Part shown: positions 17,521 to 27,197 of the stretch, piece after piece
How positions within the stretch are numbered: the first letter of the stretch is position 1
Layout: each line of letters starts with the position of its first letter
Source: an uncultured Succinivibrionaceae bacterium
Lineage (GTDB): Bacteria > Pseudomonadota > Gammaproteobacteria > Enterobacterales > Succinivibrionaceae
DNA length: 64,000 nt
Direction: 5' to 3'
Assembly: GCA_949286015.1 (NCBI GenBank)
Contig: CASEBB010000045.1
Span: 1-64,000, forward strand
Notes under the pieces: generated by a model
Database searches by the model: none
Seen by the model: only the letters and a program-made list of their open reading frames with translations
Told to the model about the DNA's origin: nothing
Position numbers and translations under genes: made by a program

Positions 17521-18072
17521 ATGCCTACTGCCTCGGTGTTGCTGCCACAGGAGATTGATCTGGACAAGAGCATTGCCCTCAACTCCGTCTATAAGCAAGC
17601 ACGCTTAGATGCCGCGTTATTGCCACGCTTAGCGCAAAGCTGTGTGCGCCTTGAGGGTGATGTTCTGGCTGATGTGTCCTTTGAGAATGATCTCAACAGC
17701 ATGCGCCTTATCAAGGGCCATGTGAGCGCTGATGTGGTGCTCACCTGCCAGCGCTGCGGTGATGATTACGTCGAGCACTTGGAACTTGATTTCGTTCTTA
17801 CCCCTGACCTTGAGCGTGCTAAGGCCTATCATCTGGAGCACAAGTACGAGTTCATCGACGCTGATGGGAGTGGCAAGATCGACCTCTATAACCTCATTGA
17901 GGACAGCTTGATCTTAGAGATCCCATCGTTTCCGAAGCACCCTGAGGACTCACCTGAGTGTGCGGTAGCGGGCAGTAGCTGGTCTTATGGAGAGGTTGAA
18001 GAGGACGAGGAGAGCAATCCATTTGCAGCTCTTGCTGCCCTTAAGGGCAAGCTGGGCGATGCTGATAAATAA
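17521..18072 (+). CDS. yceD: YceD/DUF177 23S rRNA accumulation protein
   Basis: Needed for normal 23S rRNA accumulation in E. coli; acts in the cytosol. The ATG at 17521 has AGAGGAGA 8-15 bases upstream, whereas the open frame extends back to 17428 without a signal. 183 residues, as usual for the family. The conserved block LTCQRCGDDY (a Cys pair) is followed by YEFIDADGSGKIDLYNLIEDSLILEIP and a HPEDSPEC segment, all typical of DUF177. It precedes rpmF, as in most gammaproteobacteria, but here a strong separate promoter lies between them. Confidence 0.93.
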   Translation: MPTASVLLPQEIDLDKSIALNSVYKQARLDAALLPRLAQSCVRLEGDVLADVSFENDLNSMRLIKGHVSADVVLTCQRCGDDYVEHLELDFVLTPDLERAKAYHLEHKYEFIDADGSGKIDLYNLIEDSLILEIPSFPKHPEDSPECAVAGSSWSYGEVEEDEESNPFAALAALKGKLGDADK

Positions 18073-18121
18073 GGGCCGGATGGCGACGCGCGGTGGGGTA
18101 CGATTTTTCTTTGCAGAGTGC

Positions 18122-18150
18122 TTGTCAAAAGGGTAGTGACTCCCTATAAT
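18122..18150 (+). promoter_or_regulatory. Strong sigma70 promoter for rpmF
   Basis: TTGTCA and a perfect TATAAT are separated by exactly 17 bases; the expected start near 18157 leaves a ~180-base leader before rpmF. Confidence 0.8.
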
Positions 18151-18338
18151 ACAGCGTCCGTGATCATGGCTTGGGAAAGCCCATTGGTTACGAATATTTT
18201 TTGATCAAAAGATATCGCGTAAAAGTCTAGGATAGAGGCAAGCGCGCTTGTTCTGTCCAGAAGGCAAGAGGATAAGGCGCGAGGCCTTGGCCGCTGCTAG
18301 GACTTTTAGAGCACTGCATAGTATTTTAGGAGACTACA

Positions 18339-18512
18339 ATGGCCGTTCCTCAGAACCACCAGTCCCGTTCTCGTCGTGATAAGCGTCGTACTCACGATGC
18401 CTTATCTGCTCGTCAGTTAGCTACTGACCCACAAACCAACGAAGTGCACATTCGTCACCACATGACCAAGAGTGGTTTCTACCGTGGTGTTAAGTACATC
18501 GACATCAAGTAG
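18339..18512 (+). CDS. rpmF: 50S ribosomal protein L32
   Basis: Structural protein of the large ribosomal subunit. A short gene of 57 residues beginning MAVPQNHQSRSRRDKRRTHD, with the family pattern MAVxxN...SRxxRxxRRxHDAL and an ending HHMTKSGFYRGVKYID; TTAGGAGA lies 6-13 bases before the ATG. The Cys residues of the zinc-binding L32 variants are absent, as in the gammaproteobacterial form. Located between yceD and plsX, the standard order, with its own strong promoter and a terminator 120 bases after the stop. Confidence 0.96.
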   Translation: MAVPQNHQSRSRRDKRRTHDALSARQLATDPQTNEVHIRHHMTKSGFYRGVKYIDIK

Positions 18513-19108
18513 TCGAGTACGCGGCCATTACGCACTGTCGTAATTACTGCAGCAGAGCGATCGCTGTTGCAGTTAAGTGGTGGTGCTACATGGAAGTAGC
18601 ACTAGCGCAGCGGTAGCATGGCAGCTACCAAACAACGGAGCTTTGGCTCCGTTTGTTTTTTCTGGCGGGCACAACATTAAGTGGAGCAATTTCCGCTGGT
18701 GCCTGCCCAGAAGCTCTCTTCTTTCCTCTTACCCTTTCTCCCCTCTCTGCTCTTAGCCCGCAGCGGCGCCATATTCTCCTCCTCCTCCTCCTACCCTTTG
18801 CTTTTTCTTGCGTTTTGCCACTGTTCTCTTCTGCGTAATTCAGCAGCATCCAGCGTAGATAAGCCTCACAGCTCCTGATGGCAACCTGACCTTAAGCGCA
18901 GCACTGCACCGCACCTTCAAACGCCTGCACGCCGCCTCCAGCGCTATTGCTCTACCAGCATTCTTGTGTTTTTTCGGCTATTCGCACAGACAGCGCCTGT
19001 CCTTTTTGCTAAGCTTTACCCTGTCGTAATGCGCAAGAGGCCGGTTGTTGCTGCCTCTAGGTGCTTAAATTACGACACGGTTTAGCTCTCAAGGAAGTTC
19101 ACAGATCC
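18513..19108. other. rpmF-plsX spacer
   Basis: No gene. After the rpmF terminator lies a pyrimidine-rich tract (18715-18840) with a (CTC)n triplet run near 18776-18792. The rpmF-plsX junction is normally short; this 596-bp gap effectively separates the two. Confidence 0.55.
18634..18661 (+). terminator. Rho-independent terminator of rpmF
   Basis: AACGGAGC-TTTG-GCTCCGTT followed by TGTTTTTT. Confidence 0.9.
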
Positions 19109-20308
19109 ATGTCCCCAGATTCAAAGGCGCCATCGCAGGATTCAGCAGCATGGGAAGTAGACGCTGCTGTGACCTCAGTAGCCCCAAACTCCCGCTCTTG
19201 GGCCAAAGCTCAAGCCAATACTCAGGCTCAAGCTCAAGGCCGTGCCCGTCGTGGCGCCCGTGCTTGTGTCGCCTTAGATGGTACCGGTGGTGATAACCAA
19301 AATACCCGTGCCGTCGTCGATGCCGTGCGCTTTGCCATGGCCATGTACCCACAACTGGATCTCATCATCTTTGGCTCGTCCCAATTAGAGCACGATCTGG
19401 CTAAAGCCGGTATCAAAGAAGATCGCTATCAATTCCGCATGGCGCAGCAGACCATTCCCCAAGATGAGAGCCCACGCGACGTACTGAAGTACTACCGCAA
19501 TGCCGCTATGGTGCAAGCTATGCTCAGCGTGCAAAGCGGCGAAGCCGACTCCATGATCTCAAGTGGTGGTACCGGCCCCTTAGTGTGTGTCGCTCGCCAT
19601 ATCTTAGGTGTGCAGCACCTCTCAGAACGCCGCATGGAGCATAAAGAGCGCATTGCCATGCAGCTGGGCTTAAGCGCTAAAGGAGCGGCCGCCTTTATCC
19701 GTGGTGGTGCCGTGCGCCCTTGCTTCTCGGCTCGCATTCCTGTCGGCCCACAGCGCTTTGCTCTGATGCTGGATTTGGGCGCTAACGCCACGTGCACGCC
19801 AAGCGATCTCTATGATTTTGCCTGCTTAGGCTCCGAGTGCGCCAAGATCTCCTTAGAGTTGCCAAGCCCACGTGTAGCCATCTTAAATGTGGGTACCGAA
19901 TTGGGTAAGGGCAATGCCTTAGTGCAGCAAGCTCGCGAGTACATTGAGCAAGACCGCTCCTTACAATATGTGGGCTTTATCGAAGGTAACCGCATCTTCC
20001 GTAACGATGCCGATGTCATTGTCACCGACGGCTTTACTGGCAACGTCGCCTTAAAGGCGGCTGAGGGCGTGGCAGATATCTACGGCTCCAGTGGTGGCAT
20101 GAAGCGCTTCTTTAGCAAGATGGCGCGCCCTGAGTGGCTGCTGCCATGGCAGTACAATGGCTCGGTGCTCTTAGGCGTCAATGGCGTGGTCGTAAAGTCC
20201 CATGCCAGCGCCGGTGTTGAAGCCTTTGCTGTCGCTGTGGTTGAGGCCGCACGGGCGGCACAGGCGTCACTTGCGGAGAATATGCAACGCCGCTTAAGCA
20301 AGGACTAA
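19109..20308 (+). CDS. plsX: Phosphate acyltransferase PlsX (divergent motifs)
   Basis: Makes acyl-phosphate from acyl-ACP for phospholipid synthesis; a peripheral membrane enzyme. The ATG at 19109 has AAGGAAG about 10 bases upstream. The first ~50 residues are an Ala/Gln/Ser-rich extension not found in the family; the enzyme begins at ARACVALDGTGGD. The usual glycine motif DxMGGD reads DGTGGD here and the usual SxGNTGA reads SSGGTGP, while NVGTELGKGN, DGFTGNVALK and GVNGVVVKSHASA are retained. 399 residues against about 340-360 usually. Position between rpmF and fabH is canonical. Probably functional but diverged. Confidence 0.88.
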   Translation: MSPDSKAPSQDSAAWEVDAAVTSVAPNSRSWAKAQANTQAQAQGRARRGARACVALDGTGGDNQNTRAVVDAVRFAMAMYPQLDLIIFGSSQLEHDLAKAGIKEDRYQFRMAQQTIPQDESPRDVLKYYRNAAMVQAMLSVQSGEADSMISSGGTGPLVCVARHILGVQHLSERRMEHKERIAMQLGLSAKGAAAFIRGGAVRPCFSARIPVGPQRFALMLDLGANATCTPSDLYDFACLGSECAKISLELPSPRVAILNVGTELGKGNALVQQAREYIEQDRSLQYVGFIEGNRIFRNDADVIVTDGFTGNVALKAAEGVADIYGSSGGMKRFFSKMARPEWLLPWQYNGSVLLGVNGVVVKSHASAGVEAFAVAVVEAARAAQASLAENMQRRLSKD

Positions 20309-20408
20309 CCGCTTTTTTGTCGCAGGCACTATCAAAAACGGCTATTTTATGGCAAAATTTGCAGTTTAGGTCTTGGGTTTTGGCGCTGTTTTAGGGTGGA
20401 AAGTCATT

Positions 20409-21365
20409 TTGTATAGCAGAATTTTAGGCACTGGCGGCTACTTGCCACAGCAAGTGAGAACTAACGCTGACTTAGAACAGATGGTGGAAACCTCTGATAC
20501 GTGGATCGTCGAGCGCACGGGTATCCGCGAGCGCCGCATTGCTTCTGCAGAGGAGACCCCAGCTTTTATGGGCGTGCAAGCAGCCTTACAAGCTCTTGAG
20601 GCAGCCGGTATGACTGCAAGTGAGCTTGATGCGGTGATCTGCGCTACGACCTCTTCAGCTAATGCCTTCCCTTCTACAGCTTGTGAAATCGCTTTAGGCT
20701 TAGGTTTAAATGACGTCATCGCGTTTGACGTCGCGGCTGCCTGCGCCGGTTTTAGTTACGCCTATAGCGTGGCCCACAACATGATTCTCGCAGGTCAGGC
20801 CAAAAAGGTCTTAGTCGTGGGCGCCGATACGCTCGCGCAAGCCTGTGATCCTGCCGATCGCACTACCATTATTCTCTTTGGTGATGGCGCTGGTGCCTGC
20901 ATCTTAGGCGCCTCTGACGAGCAAGGCACGCTTGCCATTAAGCTCTCCTCTGATCCTAGCCGTGGTGATTTACTGCGCTTACCTTTCCCAAAGCGTGGCG
21001 TTGCTGATAACTCTGATTGTTACCTCTATATGAAAGGTAACGACGTCTTTAAGCACGCCGTTACGGTCTTAGCTAAGCTCGTAAATGAGACCTTAGAGCT
21101 GGCGGGCTTAGAGGCAGGTGATCTCGATTTCTTAGTGCCACATCAGGCTAATTTACGCATCATTACTGCTACTGCGCGTAAGTTAAAGCTGGATATGTCG
21201 CAGGTGATTGTGACCTTAGATAAGCAAGGCAATACCTCGGCGGCATCGGTACCTTTAGCCTTAGATGAGGGCATCAGACAGGGCCGCATTAAGCGTGGCG
21301 ATAAGCTTCTGTTGGAGTCCTTTGGTGGTGGCTTTGTCTGGGGCTCGGCTTTAATTCGCTACTAA
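20409..21365 (+). CDS. fabH: 3-oxoacyl-ACP synthase III FabH
   Basis: Condenses acetyl-CoA with malonyl-ACP to initiate fatty acid synthesis. A TTG at 20409 is chosen: GGGTGGA lies about 10 bases upstream, and numbering from it puts the catalytic Cys of AAACAGF at residue 112, exactly as in E. coli FabH, with His245 (VPHQAN) and Asn275 (KQGNTSAA) completing the triad. 318 residues, the usual length. N-terminal [22 protein letters not shown] and C-terminal [18 protein letters not shown] fit closely. It follows plsX by 100 bases and is probably co-transcribed with it; a long gap then separates it from fabD. Confidence 0.95.
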   Translation: MYSRILGTGGYLPQQVRTNADLEQMVETSDTWIVERTGIRERRIASAEETPAFMGVQAALQALEAAGMTASELDAVICATTSSANAFPSTACEIALGLGLNDVIAFDVAAACAGFSYAYSVAHNMILAGQAKKVLVVGADTLAQACDPADRTTIILFGDGAGACILGASDEQGTLAIKLSSDPSRGDLLRLPFPKRGVADNSDCYLYMKGNDVFKHAVTVLAKLVNETLELAGLEAGDLDFLVPHQANLRIITATARKLKLDMSQVIVTLDKQGNTSAASVPLALDEGIRQGRIKRGDKLLLESFGGGFVWGSALIRY

Positions 21366-22137
21366 GCACATGCCATAAGCGGCGGGGCGCAGAGTAGTGG
21401 GGCTTTGGCCTCTGCTCTCTGGTAAGGTCGCTGTAGGCGCCAAAGCCGCTGCATAAGCACTGTGACGCTAACTACTGCTACAGCTGGCACTATTGCTTTG
21501 CGCGCTGTGCCATAAGCTGATGAGCTGATAGAGATAACGCCAAGAGCTGCGCAGCTCCTAGCTCCTGTCCCACAATCAAGGGTAAGAGTGCGCTGTTCCG
21601 CCTCAATGCTGGTAGTTATCGCATCTTAGGTACTGCATCTTAAGAGGCGACCTTTAGGGGGACACCGTTCTGGCCACTGCACCGCCCGCTGCTGCTTTTC
21701 TGCATGCTGCGCTTGCTTAGCGTTAGGCGTCTTGGTGACGCTGCCCCCGCAAGGGCCAGCAGCGTTTTGCGCTAGTGGGAGATTCGAGCCGCAATTTTAG
21801 CTAAAAGGCCACTCTCACTTGTGGTAAAAGGGCTTGTGTCTGGGGTTCTACTGACCCCAGTAAACTAAATGCACAGCAAGTACAGAGTAGGGGATTGCTG
21901 AGAGCGCGGTGAGATGAGATAGTCACGTGAGCTTAGGGTAAGTCTGAGAAAGGGGCCTATCCACCTGCCCTGATCCCAAGTTCTGCCTCGACCATCACCC
22001 TCCGCCACTTGCTGCTCAAGATAGCTTCCTGCCGCTGCGTACACAGTTTTCTTTGTTGGCGCCACTTCCTATACTGCCGCCACTTTCTTCAGTTTTCGTT
22101 TCATCAATGCTGTCACTGACAGCCAAGGGAGGAGCCT
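21366..22137. other. fabH-fabD spacer carrying a repeat copy
   Basis: No gene in 772 bases. It contains a truncated copy of the 122-bp dispersed element (21772-21869). fabH and fabD are normally nearly adjacent, so this gap is unusual. Confidence 0.55.
21772..21869 (-). repeat. MITE-like element family 1, truncated copy
   Basis: Nearly identical (one mismatch over about 98 bases) to the reverse complement of the right part of the element at 54176-54297. It keeps one terminal repeat (CTAGTGGGAGATTCGA) and the CTGGGGT/ACCCCAG hairpin but has lost the other end. Confidence 0.85.
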
Positions 22138-23109
22138 GTGAGTACAGGGGAATCAGTTCAGAGCGTAGCCATTAAGCCTTTTGCTGTCGTCTTTCCAGGT
22201 CAAGGCTCCCAGTCAGTGGGTATGCTGCGTGACTTTATGTCTAACCCACAAGTCGCTCAGACCTTTGCCGAGGCCAATGAAGCTTTAGGTTACGACTTAC
22301 AGGACGTGGTGTTAAACGGCCCTGAAGACAAGCTCAATCAGACCGAAGTTACCCAGCCAGCGATCTTAACTGCATCGATCGCCGCTTACCGCGCGCTGCG
22401 TGCTCAATTCCCTGAGTGTGTGCCAACCGCTTGCGCCGGTCACTCCTTAGGTGAGTACAGCGCTTTAGTGGCCGCAGAGGCTCTGCCTTTTGCTGATGCC
22501 GTGCGCTTAGTGCGCTTACGTGGTCAGCTGATGCAGGCTGCGGTGCCAGCGGGCACCGGTGCCATGATGGCCATCTTAGGCTTAGCTGATGCGGACGTAG
22601 TCGCAGGCTGTGCTGAAGTCAGCACTCTAGACAATGGCGTGTGGGCCGCTAACTTCAATAGCCCTGGTCAGGTCGTGATCTCCGGTGCTAAGGATGCGGT
22701 GCAACGCGCTGGTGAGTACTTTAAGGAAAAGGGTGCACGTCGCTGCGTACCTTTAGCGGTGTCGGTGCCATCGCACTGCCCAATGATGCAAAGCGCTGCG
22801 GACAAGTTAAAAGAGGCCTTAGCGGAGATCACCATTAGTGAGGCTAAGCTGCAGGTCTATGCTAACGTGCTCGCTACCCCAGTCACCTCTAAGGATGACA
22901 TCGTAGACTGCTTAGTGCGTCAGTTAGTGGGTTCCGTGCGCTGGACTGAGACTGTGCAGAATATGAAGGCTGCGGGCATCGAGGCGCTGCTTGAGGTGGG
23001 CCCAGGTAAGGTCTTAACCGGCTTAAACCGCAAGATCGACAAGAGCTTAAAGTTAGCTAATGTGGCTTCTGCTGATGACCTTGCTAATGTGCAGAGCGCG
23101 CTGCAATAG
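22138..23109 (+). CDS. fabD: Malonyl-CoA:ACP transacylase FabD
   Basis: Transfers malonyl from CoA to ACP for chain elongation. Starts at a GTG with GGGAGGAG 4-11 bases upstream. 323 residues (the family has about 310), the excess at the N-terminus. The catalytic serine is in GHSLGEYSAL (Ser103), preceded by FPGQGSQSVGM at 19-29; an Arg in VRLRGQLMQ, the VSVPSHCPMM His and the C-terminal EVGPGKVLTGLNRKID are all family features. First gene after a long spacer, followed at 225 bases by fabG. Confidence 0.96.
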   Translation: MSTGESVQSVAIKPFAVVFPGQGSQSVGMLRDFMSNPQVAQTFAEANEALGYDLQDVVLNGPEDKLNQTEVTQPAILTASIAAYRALRAQFPECVPTACAGHSLGEYSALVAAEALPFADAVRLVRLRGQLMQAAVPAGTGAMMAILGLADADVVAGCAEVSTLDNGVWAANFNSPGQVVISGAKDAVQRAGEYFKEKGARRCVPLAVSVPSHCPMMQSAADKLKEALAEITISEAKLQVYANVLATPVTSKDDIVDCLVRQLVGSVRWTETVQNMKAAGIEALLEVGPGKVLTGLNRKIDKSLKLANVASADDLANVQSALQ

Positions 23110-23334
23110 GCACTAATGAGGAGAGGGTAAAAGCTCACCCACTAAGTCACAAGGTGCTGTAGCGCCTCTTACGAGGTAGAACCAACCTCAAGATGTGGTG
23201 CTGTGTAAGCATGCGGGCATGTATGTGTAAAGTGAGCTGCTCTCTGTTTGTTGTTGCTGCTGTCTTAGGCGTATGACGCCGCTTGTAGTGTAGGCAGCTT
23301 GCCTTTGCAACCATTTTCTCTGTGGAGTGATGCT

Positions 23335-24081
23335 ATGTTTTCTTTAGACTTTTCTGGCAAGGTGGTCTTAGTCACCGGTGCCAGCCGTGGTATCGGTAAG
23401 GCCATTGCCCAGAGCTTTGCTCAAGGCGGTGCTACCGTCATCGGTACCGCTACCTCTGAGCAAGGTGCAGCACAAATTACCGAGTACTTAGCAGGTAAGG
23501 GCCACGGTCTGGTGCTCAATTCCTTAGAGCCAGCGACCTTTGCTGATTTCCTCAAGGCCGTTGAGGAAAAGGCCGGTGGTACGGTCGACATCCTTGTCAA
23601 CAACGCTGGTATCACCCGCGATACCCTCTTTATGCGCATGAAAGAGACTGACTGGGACAGCGTTATTGCCTGCAACTTAAGCGCTGTGGCTAAGTTAAGC
23701 CAGCTGTGCATGCGTGGCATGATGAAAAAGCGTGCGGGCCGCATCATTAACATTACCTCGGTGGTCGGTGAGACCGGTAATGTCGGCCAATGCAACTACG
23801 CAGCGGCTAAGGCTGGTTTAATCGGCTTCTCCAAGAGCTTAGCAAAGGAGCTGGCGGCACGTAATGTCACCGTCAACTGCGTGGCTCCAGGCTTTATCAC
23901 CACCGATATGACGGCGGTGTTAAGCGATGAGGTCAAGGAGAACTTATTAAAGGCTGTGCCTTTAGGGGCTATGGGACAGGCCGATGACATCGCTAATGCG
24001 GTGCTGTTCTTAGCCTCCGATGGCGCGGCCTATATTACGGGCACGACCTTAGACGTTAACGGCGGTATGTACTGCGTCTAA
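23335..24081 (+). CDS. fabG: 3-oxoacyl-ACP reductase FabG
   Basis: NADPH-dependent reduction of 3-oxoacyl-ACP. The ATG at 23335 follows GGAGTG; the open frame upstream has no signal. 248 residues. Short-chain dehydrogenase features: nucleotide-binding TGASRGIG at 14-21, NNAG at 89-92, catalytic Ser142, Tyr155 and Lys159 (the YAAAK motif). The C-terminal LDVNGGMYC is typical of FabG. Lies between fabD and acpP in canonical order. Confidence 0.96.
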   Translation: MFSLDFSGKVVLVTGASRGIGKAIAQSFAQGGATVIGTATSEQGAAQITEYLAGKGHGLVLNSLEPATFADFLKAVEEKAGGTVDILVNNAGITRDTLFMRMKETDWDSVIACNLSAVAKLSQLCMRGMMKKRAGRIINITSVVGETGNVGQCNYAAAKAGLIGFSKSLAKELAARNVTVNCVAPGFITTDMTAVLSDEVKENLLKAVPLGAMGQADDIANAVLFLASDGAAYITGTTLDVNGGMYCV

Positions 24082-24668
24082 CGCTAAGCCTACAGAGATC
24101 CTGACGCAAGGCAGTAAGCTTATGGCAGGTAGGTGGATGGTAGTTGTCCAGTGCCCCTTGCCCTGTGGCCATGATGCTTAAACCCAAGCTTTGAGCGGAT
24201 GAGAGGTGAGAGGGCTATTGCTTTTTTGCCTCTAATCATGCTGAAAATGTGGCGTGCATGCCGTTTTGCGCGTTTGCTCACTACCAATGCTAGGGATCTT
24301 TGTATATAATCTGTGACTGATTGCGGCGGGCCGGAGCGCATCTATCTTAAGATGCCCTGTAGGCCTTGAGTCTGAGCTAGACAGCGTCCCTGTTGGTGCT
24401 TTGCTCCGCTATCAGTAAGGAAGATGCCGCGCAACCTAAAGTGGCTTTTTCCGGTGAGCCATGTGCTAGGCCTTCAGCACCTGACTTTAACGCCGAGGGG
24501 CTTGCTGTGATGATCGCTTTGTCGGCTTTCTTTACAGCGCCGTAAAGCGATGAAGTCAGTTTCATCATTGGTTTTTGTCCGGTGTCAGCCCTATCCTCGA
24601 TAGTGCGTGGGGCAGTTTGCCGGTGCACAACTTAGGACAGAAGTGCTAGCGCACTCTGATGGGTAAAA
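24082..24668. other. fabG-acpP spacer
   Basis: No gene in 587 bases. It contains a -10-like TATAAT at 24305-24310, giving acpP an independent promoter with a leader of about 350 bases. No terminator was recognised. Confidence 0.5.
24282..24310 (+). promoter_or_regulatory. Probable acpP promoter
   Basis: A perfect TATAAT at 24305-24310 preceded by TGTA; the -35 region at usual spacing (ACCAAT-like) is poor. Confidence 0.4.
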
Positions 24669-24911
24669 ATGAGCGATAACAACATCGAAGAACGCGTCAA
24701 GAATATTATCGTTGAGATGTTAGGCGTGAAGCCAGAAGACGTCCAACCTGAGGCCTCTTTCGTGAACGACTTAGGTGCTGACTCCTTAGACACCGTCGAG
24801 TTGGTCATGGCTCTTGAGGAAGAGTTCGAGACCGAGATCCCTGACGAGGAAGCCGAGAAGATCAATACCGTCCAAGCTGCTATTGATTACATCAAGGCTC
24901 ACCAAGAATAA
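24669..24911 (+). CDS. acpP: Acyl carrier protein
   Basis: Carries growing acyl chains on a 4'-phosphopantetheine arm. 80 residues, strongly acidic, with the attachment serine in [12 protein letters not shown] (Ser39), and the typical helix III/IV text [16 protein letters not shown] and a final [10 protein letters not shown] promoter lies upstream and a strong terminator downstream, so it can be expressed separately from the other fab genes, as expected for a very abundant protein. Confidence 0.97.
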   Translation: MSDNNIEERVKNIIVEMLGVKPEDVQPEASFVNDLGADSLDTVELVMALEEEFETEIPDEEAEKINTVQAAIDYIKAHQE

Positions 24912-25425
24912 GCTGGTTGCGCGTAAGTAGGCATCTTTGCGTTGCCATGCAGCCTAAAGATGCTTACGCTGCGTTAAGGCCATCTTAATCTTTCCTCTGT
25001 GCGAGGATAGCTCCTTGCCTTTGGGCAGGGAGCTGTAAGAGACCTTAGAGTGCCTGCAAAGACAGTGATGAGTACTGCCCCTCTTTTAAGCCATGAATGC
25101 CTTAAAGTAAGCCGTTGTGCTGCGCTGGGCACTTGTGTCTTAGGAGTTCGTAGTACGGTGCTTACTGCTGTCTTCGTGTACACATAGCAAGCCTCGGCTT
25201 GCTTGTTTTGTTTTTGGGCACAGAGTTTTGTTTTCCTTTGGGATCTTGCAGCCTACTCGCGTCGTCTTGAGCATGCGTGGTGAGGTGTTAGCTTCAGGGC
25301 TTTTGGCTGTTCCCGAGGCCGCAGTGTGGTAAGTACAGTCATTTCCTCATGCAGGTGAGCTTAGCTTAGGCATTTGAGGGGGGCTCAGCATCAGCTGCGA
25401 TTTTCTTTTTGTGGAGGCATTTACG
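24912..25425. other. acpP-fabF spacer
   Basis: No gene. It holds a stable hairpin AGCTCCTTGCC/GGCAGGGAGCT (25009-25034, no T-tract) and the terminator at 25186-25215. Confidence 0.55.
25186..25215 (+). terminator. Rho-independent terminator after acpP
   Basis: AGCAAGCC-TC-GGCTTGCT followed by TGTTTTGTTTTT. Confidence 0.85.
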
Positions 25426-26676
25426 GTGCAAAAGCGCAGGGTAGTAGTGACCGGTCTGGGCATGTTAAGTCCAGTGGGTAACACCGCTGAAGATTCATGG
25501 AAGACCTTACTGTCTGGACAAAGCGGCATTTCCACCATTGAGCACTTCGACACCAGCGCCTTTACGGTCAAAATCGCTGGCTTGGTCAAGAATTTCAACC
25601 CAGCTGACTTTGGCATTTCCCGTAAGGATGAGAGAAAGATGGATCCTTTCATCCAGTACGGTATTGCCGCCGGTTTAATGGCCTTAGATGATTCCGGTTT
25701 AGAGGTCACCCCAGAGAACGCTGAGCGTATCGGCGTGATGGTGGGCTCGGGTATTGGTGGTTTAGGCCTCATTGAGCAGAATATCAATGGCTTAGCCCAA
25801 AAGGGCCCACGTGGTATCAGCCCATTCTTCGTGCCTTCCACCATCATCAACATGGTCTCAGGCCACCTCTCCATCTTAAAGGGCTTAAAGGGCCCTAACC
25901 TCGCTACGGTTACGGCTTGCGCCACGGGCACCCATGCCATTGGCTTATCGGCTCGCTTAATTGCCTATGGCGATGCTGACGTCATGTTATGCGGTGGCGC
26001 GGAAAAGGCCTCGACCCCAATGGGTATCGGTGGCTTTAGTGCCGTTAAGGCTTTATCGACCCGCAATGATGAGCCAACCAAGGCCTCCCGTCCATGGGAT
26101 CAGGATCGTGACGGCTTCGTCTTAGGTGACGGTGCGGGCGTGATGGTCTTAGAGGAGTACGAGCACGCTAAGGCTCGCGGCGCTAAGATCTACGCTGAGT
26201 TTGTGGGCTTTGGTATGAGTGGTGATGCTTTCCACATGACCGCTACCCCAGAGGATGGTGATGGCGCCCGTCGCTCGATGTTAAATGCCATCCGTGATGC
26301 GGGCATCAAGCCAGAGCAGGTCAACTACATCAATGCTCACGGCACCTCGACTCACGTGGGCGATCTCTCCGAGTTACGTGCTGCTAAGAGCATCTTTGGT
26401 GACGCGCCAAAGACGCTGGCCATGAGCTCCACCAAGTCGATGACAGGTCACCTCTTAGGTGCAGCGGGTGCGGTTGAGGCGATCGTGACGGTGTTAGCGG
26501 TACGCGATCAGATTTGCCCTCCAACCATTAATCTGGAGAATCCGGATCCAGAGGTGGGTGATTTCAACTTAGTGCCAAACGAGAGCCAGAAGTACGACAT
26601 TGCTTACGCCATTTCCAACAGCTTTGGCTTTGGTGGCACCAATGGCTCGCTGATCTTCAAGCGCTGGGAAGAGTAG
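25426..26676 (+). CDS. fabF: 3-oxoacyl-ACP synthase II FabF
   Basis: Elongating condensing enzyme. The GTG at 25426 gives [20 protein letters not shown], matching the family start, with GGAGG 9-13 bases upstream; an upstream in-frame GTG overlaps that ribosome-binding site and is rejected. 416 residues. Catalytic Cys165 in TACATGTHA, the two active-site histidines in [14 protein letters not shown] and [15 protein letters not shown], and the glycine-rich [14 protein letters not shown] end are all present. Last gene of the fatty acid cluster, followed by a terminator. Confidence 0.97.
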   Translation: MQKRRVVVTGLGMLSPVGNTAEDSWKTLLSGQSGISTIEHFDTSAFTVKIAGLVKNFNPADFGISRKDERKMDPFIQYGIAAGLMALDDSGLEVTPENAERIGVMVGSGIGGLGLIEQNINGLAQKGPRGISPFFVPSTIINMVSGHLSILKGLKGPNLATVTACATGTHAIGLSARLIAYGDADVMLCGGAEKASTPMGIGGFSAVKALSTRNDEPTKASRPWDQDRDGFVLGDGAGVMVLEEYEHAKARGAKIYAEFVGFGMSGDAFHMTATPEDGDGARRSMLNAIRDAGIKPEQVNYINAHGTSTHVGDLSELRAAKSIFGDAPKTLAMSSTKSMTGHLLGAAGAVEAIVTVLAVRDQICPPTINLENPDPEVGDFNLVPNESQKYDIAYAISNSFGFGGTNGSLIFKRWEE

Positions 26677-26762
26677 TCCCTGAGCTTGTCGCAACAGCAG
26701 AGGTAGGCAGCGCCGCGCACAGCACAAGCACCGCGTGGCGGCTGGTAACCTGCTTTCAAAAG

Positions 26763-26788
26763 TGGCTCCTGCGGGGGCCATTTTTATT
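26763..26788 (+). terminator. Rho-independent terminator of fabF
   Basis: TGGCTCC-TGCG-GGGGCCA followed by TTTTTATT. Confidence 0.8.
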
Positions 26789-27070
26789 GGCGCAGCCTCC
26801 AAAGAGCTGTGCTTCGGCCTTTTTTAGTTTCACGTGAAAAGAAAAGTGTACCAGCTCTTATCCCGAGAGCGCAGCACAAGAAAACACCAAGTAACGTCTG
26901 ACTTAATGAGGTTGCGGTGGCAGGTGGTGGATGTTGTAGGCCATTGTTGGCTATGGGGTGTGCGGTGTGAGTCCCTCGCTCTTGTACGTTGTTTCTGTAA
27001 GCACCATTTTAGGGGACGGCGGCTTTAGCCTAAGACGTTTTTTATAATGCTCGGAGCAGGAGCTCAGGGT

Positions 27071-27197
27071 AGGTAACCTACAAGTGCCTGACGGCGCCTT
27101 ATCTCGAGAGTAGGCCTTAGCAACCACCTACTCTCAGGGTAAAACACCTGATTGTAGGCAGTTACCTCCTTTGAGATTTGCTTTTTGGGATACTCAC
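27071..27197 (+). repeat. Dispersed nested-hairpin repeat, family 3 copy 1
   Basis: Outer imperfect ends AGGTAACCTACAA and TTGTAGGCAGTTACCT, a core GCCTGACGGCGCCTTATCTC, an inner inverted repeat GAGAGTAGG/CCTACTCTC and a conserved tail GATTTGCTTTTTGGGATACT then CAC. Shared with 59241-59373 and, in an interrupted form, 63675-63981. Confidence 0.8.
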
